Positions 1-8,466 of a stretch of 64,000 nucleotides of DNA are shown in pieces. Below the pieces are notes generated by a model. It was not told the DNA's origin. It made no database searches and worked only from the letters and a program-made list of their open reading frames with translations. The first letter of the stretch is position 1. The number at the start of each line of letters is the position of its first letter. Source of the stretch: Crossiella sp. CA-258035 (GTDB lineage: Bacteria > Actinomycetota > Actinomycetes > Mycobacteriales > Pseudonocardiaceae); contig NZ_CP116413.1 of assembly GCF_030064675.1 (NCBI RefSeq), positions 529,001 through 593,000 on the forward strand. Direction: 5' to 3'. The translations under genes were made by a program, and so were the position numbers.

Positions 1-1033
1 CCCGGCGGCTCCGCCGGAGCTGTCCGCGCCGAGGGACATCTTCCAGCCCGTGGTGCCGCCTGCGCCGCAGCCGGAGCCCGTCCCGGAGCCGGAGCCCGAA
101 CCGGTGGCCGAGCAGACCCAGGCCGGCCGCAACCCGATCGTGCCAAGGGCCTCGGTCACCCCGCCCGCCTACGGCGCGCTGAACGGGACCGGGGAGCGCC
201 CCAAGGGCGTCGAGTACGACCTGGACGCCCCCACCGAGCGGCTGCCGATCTACGAGGCGGTGCTCTCGCAGTGGTTCCAGGCCGTGGACAGCGAGCCGGT
301 CGGCGGGGCCGCGCCCTACCTCGGCTCCGACCGCGGCGACCTGGGCCTCGGCCCGGTCCCGCCGGTGAAGTCCTCGGCCGCTGCCCAGGCGGCCCGGCCG
401 GAGCCGAAGACCGAGCAGGTCCGGCGACCCGAGCCCAGGACCGAGCAGGTCAGGGCGCCCGAGCCGCCGCGCCCGGCAGAGCCCCAGCGGCCTGCCGAGC
501 CGCCGCGGCCGGTGGAGCCGCAGCGCGCGGTCGAGCCGGAACGCCCGGCCGAGCGCTCCGCGCCGCAGCCCGCGGTGCCGGTGGCCAAGGTGGAGCCGGA
601 GGCAGAACCGGCCCCGCAGCGGCGCCCGGCGGTTGAACGTCCGGCCGCGCGCCTCCAGGATGAGACGGTGACCGCACGCCGCCCGAGCACCGACTGGCAT
701 TCGCCAGGCGATGAGGGCTGGCAGCAGGCCGAGGCCGTGCTGAGCAGTGCCAAGGCGCTGTCCCAGCAGACCCCGTCCGGACTGCCCAAGCGGGTGCCGA
801 AGGCGCACCTGGTGCCGGGCTCGGCGGCACCCCGTCAGCAGACGCTGCCGTCGAAGACTCCGGCGTCCGGTCGCTCCGCGGACAATGTTCGTGGGAGGAT
901 GTCAAGTTTCCAGCAGGGTCTGCGCCGGGGAAGGCACGCCAGGATCGATGTCCTGACGAACGAGTCGGCTCAGGGACCGAACGACGACGAGACCCGCTCC
1001 AACGGGCAGGCGAGGAACGAGGAGCAGCCGTGA
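1..1033 (+). CDS. cvnA: C-terminal end of a conservon sensor histidine kinase (CvnA), partial
   Basis: The frame is open from the first bases of the window, so the gene starts upstream and only its last ~344 codons are here. What remains is a low-complexity tail rich in Pro, Glu and Ala, with repeats built on PEP and RPAEP, followed by a short basic end. No kinase core (H-box, N/G boxes) is visible in this part. The identification rests on context: the next three genes are a roadblock protein, a DUF742 protein and a Cvn-type GTPase, the fixed order of actinobacterial conservons, whose first gene is a membrane histidine kinase with just such a disordered tail. The stop is at 1031-1033, 37 bases before cvnB. 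Confidence 0.75.
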   Translation, partial: PAAPPELSAPRDIFQPVVPPAPQPEPVPEPEPEPVAEQTQAGRNPIVPRASVTPPAYGALNGTGERPKGVEYDLDAPTERLPIYEAVLSQWFQAVDSEPVGGAAPYLGSDRGDLGLGPVPPVKSSAAAQAARPEPKTEQVRRPEPRTEQVRAPEPPRPAEPQRPAEPPRPVEPQRAVEPERPAERSAPQPAVPVAKVEPEAEPAPQRRPAVERPAARLQDETVTARRPSTDWHSPGDEGWQQAEAVLSSAKALSQQTPSGLPKRVPKAHLVPGSAAPRQQTLPSKTPASGRSADNVRGRMSSFQQGLRRGRHARIDVLTNESAQGPNDDETRSNGQARNEEQP

Positions 1034-1070
1034 ACGAGCCAGCGGTGACGGCCCTTGAGGAGGAGTCCGC

Positions 1071-1493
1071 GTGACCGAGTCAGTCCAACAGCCAGGCAGC
1101 TTCGGTTGGTTGATCACTGACTTCGTGCGCCGGGTGCCCGGTGTCGCCCACGCGGTCGTGGTCTCCGCCGACGGTCTGATGCTCGCGGGGTCGGAGGGCC
1201 TGCCCAGGGATCGCGCCGAACAGCTGTCGGCGGTCTCCTCCGGCCTGGTCAGCCTGACCGCGGGTGCGGCGCGGTGCTTCGAGGCGGGCGAGGTGGCCCA
1301 GACGGTGGTCGAGATGGAGCGGGGCTACCTGTTCCTGATGTCGATCAGCGACGGGTCCTGCCTGTCCGTGCTCGCGGCGCCGAACTGCGACATCGGCCTG
1401 GTGGCGTACGAGATGACCTTGCTCGTGGAGCGGGTCGGTCAGCAGCTCACCCCCGAACTGCGCGCCCAGCTGCACGGCGTGGTGCGCAGATAA
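1071..1493 (+). CDS. cvnB: Roadblock/LC7 domain protein, CvnB
   Basis: A 140-residue single-domain protein of the roadblock/LC7 (MglB-like) family. The core [20 protein letters not shown] near residues 23-42 and the C-terminal half with [18 protein letters not shown] are typical. In other systems such proteins dimerise and act as regulators of small GTPases, here presumably the CvnD GTPase two genes downstream; that partner is inferred from gene order. The GTG start at 1071 is preceded by a GGAGGAG ribosome-binding site. The protein is cytoplasmic, with no signal peptide or membrane segment. Confidence 0.92.
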   Translation: MTESVQQPGSFGWLITDFVRRVPGVAHAVVVSADGLMLAGSEGLPRDRAEQLSAVSSGLVSLTAGAARCFEAGEVAQTVVEMERGYLFLMSISDGSCLSVLAAPNCDIGLVAYEMTLLVERVGQQLTPELRAQLHGVVRR

Positions 1494-1517
1494 TGAGTCG
1501 ACGGGGGTGACGCGGCG

Positions 1518-2123
1518 ATGACCACAGGTTCAGGCTTCACTGGCGACCGGTTCGACTACAAGGAGTGGGCGCTGGGCGGCTTCGGATACAACGAGCCGGA
1601 CGACGACGGCGAACTCCGGGCGGAGCACCCGGACACGCTGTCGCCGCGCGGCGGGCTGGACGGGATGGGCTCAGGGCTGTTCGGCGGCCCTGGCGCGGAC
1701 CTGTTCGGCGGCGGGATGGTCGAGGACTCCCCCATCCCCCAGCAGGCCGCGCCGGGGGCCGCCTCGGCCGAGCCGGACCCCTTCACCGAGACCGGTTCGC
1801 TGGTGCGCCCCTACACCCGGACCGGCGGGCGTACCCGCCCCGACTACGACCTGGCCATCGAGGCGCTGGTGTCCACCAGCGACCACGGCCGGGACGCCGC
1901 GGTGCTGCCCGAACACCGCTCGATCTGCGGGCTCTGCCTGGACGCCCGCTCGGTCGCCGAGGTCGCCGCACACCTGCGGCTGCCGCTGGGGGTCGTGCGG
2001 GTGCTCATCGGCGACATGGCGGGGCTCGGGCTTGTCACGATTCACCAGGGCGGTTTGGTAATGGGGGACCGGCCGTCGCTTGCGTTCCTGGAAAGGGTGC
2101 TCAGTGGCCTCCGCAGGCTCTAA
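1518..2123 (+). CDS. cvnC: DUF742 domain protein, CvnC
   Basis: 201 residues. The N-terminal ~90 residues are acidic, Gly-rich and probably disordered. The C-terminal half, from about SLVRPYTRTGGRTRP onward, is the DUF742 domain: VRPYxxTxGRTRP, then LCLDARSVAEVAAHLRLPLGVVRVLIGDMAGLGLV, which resembles a winged helix-turn-helix. It is the third gene of the conservon. Its last 20 bases overlap the proposed start of cvnD, suggesting translational coupling. The biochemical role of DUF742 proteins is not settled; in conservons they are thought to associate with the membrane kinase complex. Confidence 0.9.
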   Translation: MTTGSGFTGDRFDYKEWALGGFGYNEPDDDGELRAEHPDTLSPRGGLDGMGSGLFGGPGADLFGGGMVEDSPIPQQAAPGAASAEPDPFTETGSLVRPYTRTGGRTRPDYDLAIEALVSTSDHGRDAAVLPEHRSICGLCLDARSVAEVAAHLRLPLGVVRVLIGDMAGLGLVTIHQGGLVMGDRPSLAFLERVLSGLRRL

Positions 2124-2709
2124 TCCCCGCAACGCGCCGGACACCCGGCGGGCCACCACCTCGGCCAAGATCGTGGTGGCCGGCGGGTTCGGCGTCGGGA
2201 AGACGACGTTCGTCGGCTCGGTGTCCGAGATCGTGCCGCTGACCACCGAAGCGGTGATGACCGAGGCCAGTGTCGGGGTCGACGACCTCAGCGCCACGCC
2301 GAACAAGGTCACCACCACGGTGGCGATGGACTTCGGTCGTGTCTCGCTGGACAGCGACCTGATCCTCTACCTGTTCGGCACCCCCGGCCAGCACCGGTTC
2401 TGGTTCATGTGGGACGACCTGGTGCGCGGCGCCATCGGCGCGGTCGTGCTGGTGGACACCCGCAGGCTGGCCGACGCCTTCGCCTCGATCGACTTCTTCG
2501 ACGACCGGCAGCTGCCCTACGTCGTGGCGATCAACTGCTTCGACGGGACGCTGCACCACCGCGTCGAGGACGTGCGCGAGGCCCTCACCATCGAGGAGTC
2601 GGTGCCGATCATCACCTGCGACGCCCGCAGCCGGGAGTCCACCAAGCAGGCGCTGATCCACCTGGTGGAGCACGCCATGCGCCAGTGGATGGCCGTCCGC
2701 GCGGGCTGA
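2104..2709 (+). CDS. cvnD: Small GTPase of the conservon, CvnD
   Basis: 201 residues from the GTG at 2104; a TTG at 2080 is also in frame but lies deeper in cvnC and lacks a better ribosome-binding site. The P-loop GGFGVGKTT (about residues 28-36) and the switch segment FGTPGQHRF are clear. The usual NKxD base-recognition motif is replaced by NCFD, which is normal for Cvn GTPases. With CvnA-C it is expected to form a membrane-associated complex likened to eukaryotic GPCR/G-protein signalling. It is the last gene of the unit and is followed by a strong hairpin terminator. Confidence 0.93.
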   Translation: MASAGSNPRNAPDTRRATTSAKIVVAGGFGVGKTTFVGSVSEIVPLTTEAVMTEASVGVDDLSATPNKVTTTVAMDFGRVSLDSDLILYLFGTPGQHRFWFMWDDLVRGAIGAVVLVDTRRLADAFASIDFFDDRQLPYVVAINCFDGTLHHRVEDVREALTIEESVPIITCDARSRESTKQALIHLVEHAMRQWMAVRAG

Positions 2710-2720
2710 AACGCACGAAG

Positions 2721-2743
2721 GCCCCGGCTGAACCAGCCGGGGC
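2721..2743. terminator. Bidirectional terminator between cvnD and the convergent secreted-protein gene
   Basis: A perfect 9-bp stem, GCCCCGGCT (2721-2729) and AGCCGGGGC (2735-2743), encloses a five-base loop in the 51-base gap between two convergent genes. Confidence 0.75.
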
Positions 2744-2760
2744 GCTTCGGGCTACCGCCG

Positions 2761-3510
2761 CTAGCGCTTCGCGCGTTCGGTGATCTTGGCCTTCGCTGCG
2801 GCGCGGATCCGCTCCGCCGCGGACTTCCGCGAGTCGTCATCGCCCACGTGCAGGCCGACTCCCGCGGCTGTGCCGCACCCGGCCCCGGCCGCCGCGGAGA
2901 TCGGCTTGACGCCCACTCCGGCCGCCGCCGAGCAGGCCAGGCCCGCGTCGGCGACCACGGCCACCTTCAGGTCGCCGACCCCGGCGCCCGCGTTCAGCCG
3001 GGTCAGCTCCACTCCCGCGGCCGGCCGGACGTTGATGTTCGGCACGTCGTTCGCGGCCCTCGGCTGGACCTTGACCTTGGGTTTGGCCCTGGCCTTGGCC
3101 TGCCGGTCGGCGATCTTGGTGGTGGCCGTCTTCCTGATCCCGTCGCCCAGGTCGACGTCGACGTCCGCGTCGACGCCCAAGTCCAGGCCGATCCCGACGT
3201 CCACGCCGTCGTCGTCGTCATCGTCGTCATCGTCGTCGCCGAGGTCGACGCCGACGCCGACGCCAACCCCGAGGTCGACGCCGATGCCGATGCCCAGGTC
3301 GATGTCGCCGATGCCGATGCCGATGCCGAGCCCGCTGATCGAGATGCCCGCGTCCACGCCCGCGTTGACGTTCGGCCGGTCGTGCGGCCAGTGGTGCGGC
3401 CAGTGGTGCGGCCGGTCGTCAGCCGAGGCCAGTCCAGCACAGGCCAGCATGCCGAGCGACACCGCTGTGAAGCCCGCCGCTGAGCGCAGGGCCAGTCGGG
3501 AAATGGTCAT
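2761..3510 (-). CDS. Secreted Gly/Ile/Val- and Asp-repeat protein, function unknown
   Basis: 249 residues. The ATG at 3510 is chosen because AGGAGGAAT precedes it; a longer frame to 3651 has no support. A signal peptide (basic start, hydrophobic residues ~8-25, ending LASA) is followed by a His/Trp-rich stretch, PHHWPHHWPHDRP, made of short direct repeats. Then comes a long region alternating Gly with Ile, Val, Leu or Asp, including ten consecutive Asp. A basic linker and a C-terminal part with two widely spaced Cys follow. I recognise no family. The composition (His repeats, Asp run, GxG periodicity) suggests metal binding or a surface polymer, but this is inference. The gene is monocistronic, convergent with cvnD. 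Confidence 0.75.
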   Translation of the reverse strand: MTISRLALRSAAGFTAVSLGMLACAGLASADDRPHHWPHHWPHDRPNVNAGVDAGISISGLGIGIGIGDIDLGIGIGVDLGVGVGVGVDLGDDDDDDDDDDGVDVGIGLDLGVDADVDVDLGDGIRKTATTKIADRQAKARAKPKVKVQPRAANDVPNINVRPAAGVELTRLNAGAGVGDLKVAVVADAGLACSAAAGVGVKPISAAAGAGCGTAAGVGLHVGDDDSRKSAAERIRAAAKAKITERAKR

Positions 3511-3776
3511 GCCATTCCTCCTCGCAGTTGGTTCGGTCGGAGGTGGCCGGTGCAGGTGACAACCTCCGCTGCGAAGAACGCTAAGCGCGAACAGGCCACT
3601 ATAAAGGGTGGTCCGATGCACCGGACGAGTGGACCGTCCACATTGGACCATTGTGCCTGGACTGGGCGTGTATTCGCAGGCGGAAACGATTCAGTTCGAC
3701 GTCGTTCCGTATTAGATCTTGGCTGGGCCATCATGACCGGCGACCGCCGGAGGAGTGGGTGAAGCGCGCAGCGAGA
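3511..3776. other. Intergenic region with the presumed promoter of the Gly/Asp repeat gene
   Basis: 266 bases between two minus-strand genes. It is visibly more AT-rich than the surroundings and should carry the promoter for the secreted protein gene ending at 2761. I see no convincing gene or strong hairpin. A near-palindrome GTCCACATTGGAC lies around 3637-3649. Confidence 0.4.
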
Positions 3777-6032
3777 TCAGGCGTCCTCAACTACGGCCAC
3801 CGAGGTGATCCGGTGCACCGGGAACCGGCGCAGGGTTCCGTGTGCCTGGTCGAACCCCTCGAGCATGCCGCCGGCCACGCTCACCGGGTTCACCACCCGC
3901 TGGCTGGCCACCCCGTGGTTGTCCACGAAGCCGAGCCAGACGCTGCGGCCCGCCTCGGCGGCCCCGCGCAGCAGGGCCAGGGTGGTCGCGCTGTCCGTCG
4001 GGGAGATTGTGGCACCCCTCGGTGTGGCCGCCGCAGCGTCCCCCGCTTTCATCTGCGCGACCACCGCGAGCAGCTGTTCCTCGCTCGGCCCGCCGGGCAC
4101 CACCGGACGGCGGTTGTGCCTGATCCGGGCGGTGATCCGGCGGCCGGCCGGGCGCAGGTCGAGCACCTGCCCGTCCGGTCCCTCGGCGGCCGGGGCGAAC
4201 CCGGCGGCGCGCAGGCCGTCCAGCACCTCGGCCAGGCTCATCGGGCTGACCAGCACGGTGGGCGCGATCCGGCGCAGCGCCAGCCGGTCGGCCTCCGCGC
4301 TGGCCAGCACCTCGGCCACCAGCACCGGGTCGTCGCAGCGCAGGAAGGACCCGGCCGCGCCGCCGCGCAGCCGCCCGTGCCGCCGGGCCACGTCGTCGAT
4401 CAGGTAGGTCAGCGACTGCGGCACCGGGGTGCGCGAGCGGGTCCGGAACAGCTCGTGCAGGTCGGCCGCGGTGCGCCCGGAGTCCAGCGCGCGGCGCGCG
4501 GTGGCCTCGGTGACCCGGTAGACCGTCGCCCCGCCCGCGGACTCCACGTCGGCGACCAGCGCGATGTCGGCGGCCAGGTCGGCCTCCAGCGGGCCGGGCG
4601 CGACCACGGTCAGGTCGGCCTGCACCAGCACGTGGTCCACCGGCGCGGGCATCGCGTCGGCCATGGTCTTGGCGGCCGCGGTCGGCCCCTCGGTCAGCAG
4701 GGTGCGGCCCGGCCCGCTCAGCGCGTCCAGCGCGAGCACGCCGAGCACGGTGCCCTCGGCCACCGTCCACTCGACCAGGTCGTCGCGCAGCCTGCCGCCG
4801 CGCCGGGGCGCCCGCCAGGCCAGCACCGCGGCCAGCTGCCGCACGTCCTTGACCGTGGCGCCCGGCGGCAGGTCGGCCAGCACGTCCAGCACCCGCCGCC
4901 GCTCCCGGGGCGCCAGCGGGCGGCGCAGGTCCTCGGTGAGCACGCCCAGCGGCCGGTCCTTCTCGTCCCGGCGGCCGTAGAGGCCGGGCAGCCGGGGCAG
5001 GTCCAGCCAGGCCTGCGCCAGGGTGGCCCAGCGCTGCTCGGGGGTGCCGACCAGCCAGGTGTCGGCCAGCGTGGTGGGCACCCACTCCGGCTCGCCCGCC
5101 TCGCTGTCGGCCGCCAGGCCCGCGCCGACCACCAGCTCAGCCAGCAGCCCGGCCCTGCGCTCCTCGACGTCGATCTCCTTGGCCAGCCTGCGCAGCTCCC
5201 GCACGCCGAGCCCGCCGGAGCGCAGCACCGGCGGCGGCTCCTCGCTCCAGAACCCGATCAGCCCCTCCACCTGGCGCAGCAGCTCCATCGCCGCCCCGGC
5301 CGCGGTGGCGTCCACGGTGGCCTGGTTGTGCGCGCCGGTGTCCAGCGCGGGCTCGGTCACCTCCACGGCCCGGAACGCCCGGTTGCCGCGCAGCGCGAGC
5401 CCGACCTGCCTGGGCAGCTCCACGGTCTCGGCGTCCCGGCGCAGCAGCAGGCCGCGGGCGAGCAGCTTCTGCACCGGGTTGCGCGCCTTCTCCAGCGGCA
5501 CCACCGTGCCCGCGTCCCTGGTCCGCCCGGTGGGCTGGCCGTCGGCCAGCGTCTCCAGCAGCTTGCGCTCGGTCTCGTCCAGTCCGGCCAGCAGCGCGGG
5601 CAGGTCCGCCCCGTCCAGCCGGGGGTCCGGCCTGCCCAGCCCGGCCGGGAACAGGGTCACCGCCTCGGTGGCCGCGGGCGGCACGGACAGCGCGGTGTCC
5701 GGCCCCCAGGCCAGCGCGCGGGAGCGCAGCAGCTCCACCGCGGCCCTGGTCGCCTTGACCGGCACACCCTTGCCGAGCAGCGCGGAGACCTCGGCCAGCG
5801 GCCGCGGCGCGGTGTCCGCCCCGGCCAGCAGCAGGGCTTCCAGCACGGTCAGGGTGAAGGAGTCCAGGTCCTCGCAGGCCCTGGCGATGGAGGCGCGGAT
5901 GCCGGCTCTGGTGGCCAGCACGCTGGTGTCGCCGGGGGAGGGGGTGGCCAGGTCGGGGCGGGCGCGCAGCAGAGCGGCGAGCCTCGTCTCGTCCTGCGCG
6001 CGCAGCCACGCGGCGAGTGAAGGACCGGACAT
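3777..6032 (-). CDS. Helicase-associated (XPB N-terminal-like) domain protein, Rv0862c family
   Basis: 751 residues from the ATG at 6032 (MSGPSLAAWLRAQ), the usual start of this actinobacterial family; the frame stays open upstream but without a better start. Typical features are the N-terminal LLxxRPDLATP, several winged-helix-like segments and a C-terminal WYL-like part with SVWLGFVDNHG and VNPVSVAGGMLEGFD near residues 690-730. No helicase Walker motifs are present. In mycobacteria the homologue lies beside the XPB helicase gene, so a role in DNA repair is plausible but unproven. It is divergent from the small gene at 6106, as in the mycobacterial pair Rv0862c/Rv0863. Confidence 0.85.
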   Translation of the reverse strand: MSGPSLAAWLRAQDETRLAALLRARPDLATPSPGDTSVLATRAGIRASIARACEDLDSFTLTVLEALLLAGADTAPRPLAEVSALLGKGVPVKATRAAVELLRSRALAWGPDTALSVPPAATEAVTLFPAGLGRPDPRLDGADLPALLAGLDETERKLLETLADGQPTGRTRDAGTVVPLEKARNPVQKLLARGLLLRRDAETVELPRQVGLALRGNRAFRAVEVTEPALDTGAHNQATVDATAAGAAMELLRQVEGLIGFWSEEPPPVLRSGGLGVRELRRLAKEIDVEERRAGLLAELVVGAGLAADSEAGEPEWVPTTLADTWLVGTPEQRWATLAQAWLDLPRLPGLYGRRDEKDRPLGVLTEDLRRPLAPRERRRVLDVLADLPPGATVKDVRQLAAVLAWRAPRRGGRLRDDLVEWTVAEGTVLGVLALDALSGPGRTLLTEGPTAAAKTMADAMPAPVDHVLVQADLTVVAPGPLEADLAADIALVADVESAGGATVYRVTEATARRALDSGRTAADLHELFRTRSRTPVPQSLTYLIDDVARRHGRLRGGAAGSFLRCDDPVLVAEVLASAEADRLALRRIAPTVLVSPMSLAEVLDGLRAAGFAPAAEGPDGQVLDLRPAGRRITARIRHNRRPVVPGGPSEEQLLAVVAQMKAGDAAAATPRGATISPTDSATTLALLRGAAEAGRSVWLGFVDNHGVASQRVVNPVSVAGGMLEGFDQAHGTLRRFPVHRITSVAVVEDA

Positions 6033-6105
6033 CCCCTCCACGGTATCTGCCCGCGGCAGATCGTCGGGCACACTATGGCGCGTACGACGACAGAGGAGGA
6101 TTGAC

Positions 6106-6291
6106 GTGTCCAAGGCCGAGCGCCACGCGGAGCGGATCGAGCCCACCTGGCCGGAGGGTCCCTCCGAGAAGGAGCACGCGGTCAGCGAGCTCGTCAGCCA
6201 TCTCCAGGGCGCGCAGTCGCCGTTCGGCGAGGTGAGCTTCCCGTTCGAGTCGGTGCCCTACAGCCACCCGACCACGGTGATCAACAAGTAG
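6106..6291 (+). CDS. Small conserved protein paired with the helicase-associated gene (Rv0863-like position)
   Basis: 61 residues from the GTG at 6106, with AGGAGGA just upstream; longer readings of this frame are antisense to the neighbouring gene. The product is acidic in its first half and ends FPFESVPYSHPTTVINK, with no signal peptide or cysteines. It sits where M. tuberculosis has the small gene Rv0863, divergent from the Rv0862c homologue. Function unknown. The strong ribosome-binding site and conserved position support it as a real gene. Confidence 0.75.
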   Translation: MSKAERHAERIEPTWPEGPSEKEHAVSELVSHLQGAQSPFGEVSFPFESVPYSHPTTVINK

Positions 6292-6399
6292 CCGGAACCG
6301 GTTCACGCGGCTCGGAATTCAGCTTTCCGAGCCGCGTGCGTACTTTAAGTAACCCGGGACTACGCTCATCGGTTGAAAGCGTTGTCTTGGAGGCCACCA

Positions 6400-7794
6400 A
6401 TGCCGGTTCCTGGTCCGGGTTATTCGATCACCGTCCGCCTCGAGGCGCCGCCGTCGGCGAGTGCGGCCGGGGACCTGGCGAGCGCGGTGGGCCGGGTCGG
6501 CGGCGTGATCACCGCCTTCGACGTGGTGGAGTCGCACAACGACCGGGTGATCGTGGACATCACCTGCAACGCGATCTCGGCCAACCACGTCAACGACATC
6601 ACCGACGCGCTGGCCCTGCTGCCCGGCGTGACCGTGCGCAAGATCTCCGACCGCACCTTCCTGATCCACCTGGGCGGCAAGCTGGAGATCGCCTCCAAGA
6701 TCGCGCTGCGCAACCGGGACGACCTCTCCAGGGCCTACACCCCCGGCGTGGCCAGGGTCTGCCAGGCCATCGCGGCCAACCCCGAGGACGCCCGCCGCCT
6801 GACCATCAAGCGCAACACCGTGGCCGTGGTCACCGACGGCTCCGCCGTGCTGGGCCTGGGCAACCTGGGCCCCGCCGCCGCGCTGCCGGTGATGGAGGGC
6901 AAGGCGGTGCTGTTCAAGAAGTTCGCCGGGGTGGACGCCTGGCCGGTGTGCCTGGACACCCAGGACACCGAGGAGATCATCCGCGCGGTGGAGCTGATCG
7001 CCCCGGTCTACGGCGGCATCAACCTGGAGGACATCGCCGCGCCGCGCTGCTTCGAGATCGAGGCCCGGCTGCGCGAGAAGCTGTCCATCCCGGTCTTCCA
7101 CGACGACCAGCACGGCACCGCGATCGTGGTGCTGGCCGCGCTGCGCAACGCGCTGCGCGTGGTGGGCAAGGAGATCACCGACACCAAGATCGCGGTCTGC
7201 GGCGTCGGCGCGGCCGGTTCGGCGATCATCCGCCTGCTGCTCAAGCAGAAGCCGGGTGACATCATCGCGGTGGACGTGGACGGCATCGTGCACCCCGGCC
7301 GCGAGGGCATGGACCCGAACCTGAAGTGGGTGGCCGACAACACCAACGCCGGCCAGGTCACCGGCAGCCTGCACGACGCGCTGGTCGGCGCGGACGTGTT
7401 CATCGGCGTCTCCGCGCCGAACCTCTTCGGCGCCGAGCAGGTGGCCACCATGGCCAACGACGCGATCGTGTTCGCGCTGGCCAACCCGGACCCGGAGATC
7501 GACCCGCTGGAGGCCCAGCAGCACGCCGCCGTGGTCGCCACCGGCCGCAGCGACTACCCGAACCAGATCAACAACGTGCTGGCCTTCCCCGGCGTCTTCC
7601 GCGGCCTGCTGGACGCGCACGCCAACTCCATCACCGACGACATGCTGGTGGCCGCGGCGGGCGCGATCGCCGACGTGGTCGCCCCGGAGCGGCTCAACGC
7701 CTCCTTCATCGTGCCCAGCGTCTTCGACACCAACGTCTCGCCGGCGGTGGCCGAGGCGGTGCGCAAGGCCGCTGGATCGGCCGTGTCCGGCTGA
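6400..7794 (+). CDS. NAD(P)-dependent malic enzyme with N-terminal ACT domain
   Basis: 464 residues from the ATG at 6400, preceded by TTGGAGG. It decarboxylates malate to pyruvate with reduction of NAD(P). Residues ~8-80 form an ACT-like regulatory domain ([20 protein letters not shown]). The catalytic part follows with [26 protein letters not shown], the metal/substrate region [17 protein letters not shown], the signature [12 protein letters not shown] and the dinucleotide motif GVGAAGSAI. Its length matches the short bacterial malic enzymes. It links the TCA cycle to pyruvate; the ACT domain suggests allosteric control by a small ligand. The downstream gap carries a long inverted repeat. 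Confidence 0.95.
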   Translation: MPVPGPGYSITVRLEAPPSASAAGDLASAVGRVGGVITAFDVVESHNDRVIVDITCNAISANHVNDITDALALLPGVTVRKISDRTFLIHLGGKLEIASKIALRNRDDLSRAYTPGVARVCQAIAANPEDARRLTIKRNTVAVVTDGSAVLGLGNLGPAAALPVMEGKAVLFKKFAGVDAWPVCLDTQDTEEIIRAVELIAPVYGGINLEDIAAPRCFEIEARLREKLSIPVFHDDQHGTAIVVLAALRNALRVVGKEITDTKIAVCGVGAAGSAIIRLLLKQKPGDIIAVDVDGIVHPGREGMDPNLKWVADNTNAGQVTGSLHDALVGADVFIGVSAPNLFGAEQVATMANDAIVFALANPDPEIDPLEAQQHAAVVATGRSDYPNQINNVLAFPGVFRGLLDAHANSITDDMLVAAAGAIADVVAPERLNASFIVPSVFDTNVSPAVAEAVRKAAGSAVSG

Positions 7795-7853
7795 GAGCGG
7801 TGGGCCCAGGGCTGCTCCGCCGGGTCGCGTGCGCAAGCGCCGGAGTCCAGGTC

Positions 7854-7924
7854 GTTCCTGGCGGTGCCGCCGGGACAGCCTCGTACCGGGCGTACTCGGC
7901 TGTTCCGGCGGTGCCGCCAGGAAC
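7854..7924. repeat. Long inverted-repeat element A
   Basis: Arms of 27 bases (7854-7880 and 7898-7924) match at 24 of 27 positions around a 17-base loop whose GTAC/GTAC ends can extend the stem. A further 8-bp pairing, GGGCCCAG (7803-7810) with CTGGGCCC (7928-7935), encloses it. The core closely resembles element B at 19311-19394, so this is a dispersed family. Here it lies between the malic enzyme and moaC, both on the plus strand, where it could act as a terminator or attenuator. Confidence 0.75.
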
Positions 7925-7980
7925 GGGCTGGGCCCGGCGATTGCGTGCGTGACCCGGCGGAGGAGCCCTAGCATTCGCTT

Positions 7981-8466
7981 GTGAGCGAACGCGGTGAGCT
8001 GACCCACGTCGACGCGGCCGGGGCAGCGCGGATGGTCGACGTCTCCGGCAAGGAGGCGACCAGCCGCAGCGCGGTGGCCTCCGGCGTGCTGCGCACCACC
8101 GCCGAGGTGGTGGAGCTGCTGCGCCGGGACGGGCTGCCCAAGGGCGACGCGCTGGCCACCGCGCGGATCGCCGGGATCATGGGCGCCAAGCGCACCCCGG
8201 ACCTGGTGCCGCTGTGCCACCCGATCGCGCTGGCCGGGGTCGAGCTGGACCTGGCGCTGGGCGCGGCCGAGGTGGTGATCACCGCGACGGTCCGCACCAC
8301 CGATCGCACCGGGGTGGAGATGGAGGCGCTCACCGCGGTGGCCGTCGCCGGGCTCACCCTGCACGACATGGTCAAGGCGGTCGACCCGGCCGCGGTGCTG
8401 GACGCCGTCCGGGTTGACCGCAAGGAGGGTGGGAAGACGGGACTATGGACGAGACCGCAGCCGTGA
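7981..8466 (+). CDS. moaC: Cyclic pyranopterin monophosphate synthase MoaC
   Basis: 161 residues from the GTG at 7981. MoaC converts the MoaA product into cyclic pyranopterin monophosphate, the first stable molybdenum cofactor intermediate. The family motifs are all present: LTHVDAAGAARMVDV at the start, KGDALATARIAGIMGAKRTPDLVPLCHP in the middle, and DRTGVEMEALTAVAVAGLTLHDMVKA with the conserved Asp/Glu/Met-Glu segment. Its final 22 bases overlap the next gene, mog-moaE, indicating coupled translation. The usual partner moaA lies about 7 kb away on the opposite strand. Confidence 0.97.
   Translation: MSERGELTHVDAAGAARMVDVSGKEATSRSAVASGVLRTTAEVVELLRRDGLPKGDALATARIAGIMGAKRTPDLVPLCHPIALAGVELDLALGAAEVVITATVRTTDRTGVEMEALTAVAVAGLTLHDMVKAVDPAAVLDAVRVDRKEGGKTGLWTRPQP

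Noticed and set aside
3190-3240. Trinucleotide tract taken for a CRISPR-like or tandem DNA repeat
   Set aside because: It is an in-frame Asp codon run inside a coding sequence; no spacers or regular repeat units exist anywhere in the window.
3651-6020. 789-residue open frame on the plus strand, Arg/Gly/Gln-rich
   Set aside because: It is antisense to the Rv0862c-family gene, has the composition of a GC-rich shadow frame and no recognisable domain.
6319-8364. 681-residue open frame on the minus strand
   Set aside because: It covers the malic enzyme, moaC and intergenic element A in antisense; composition is that of a shadow.
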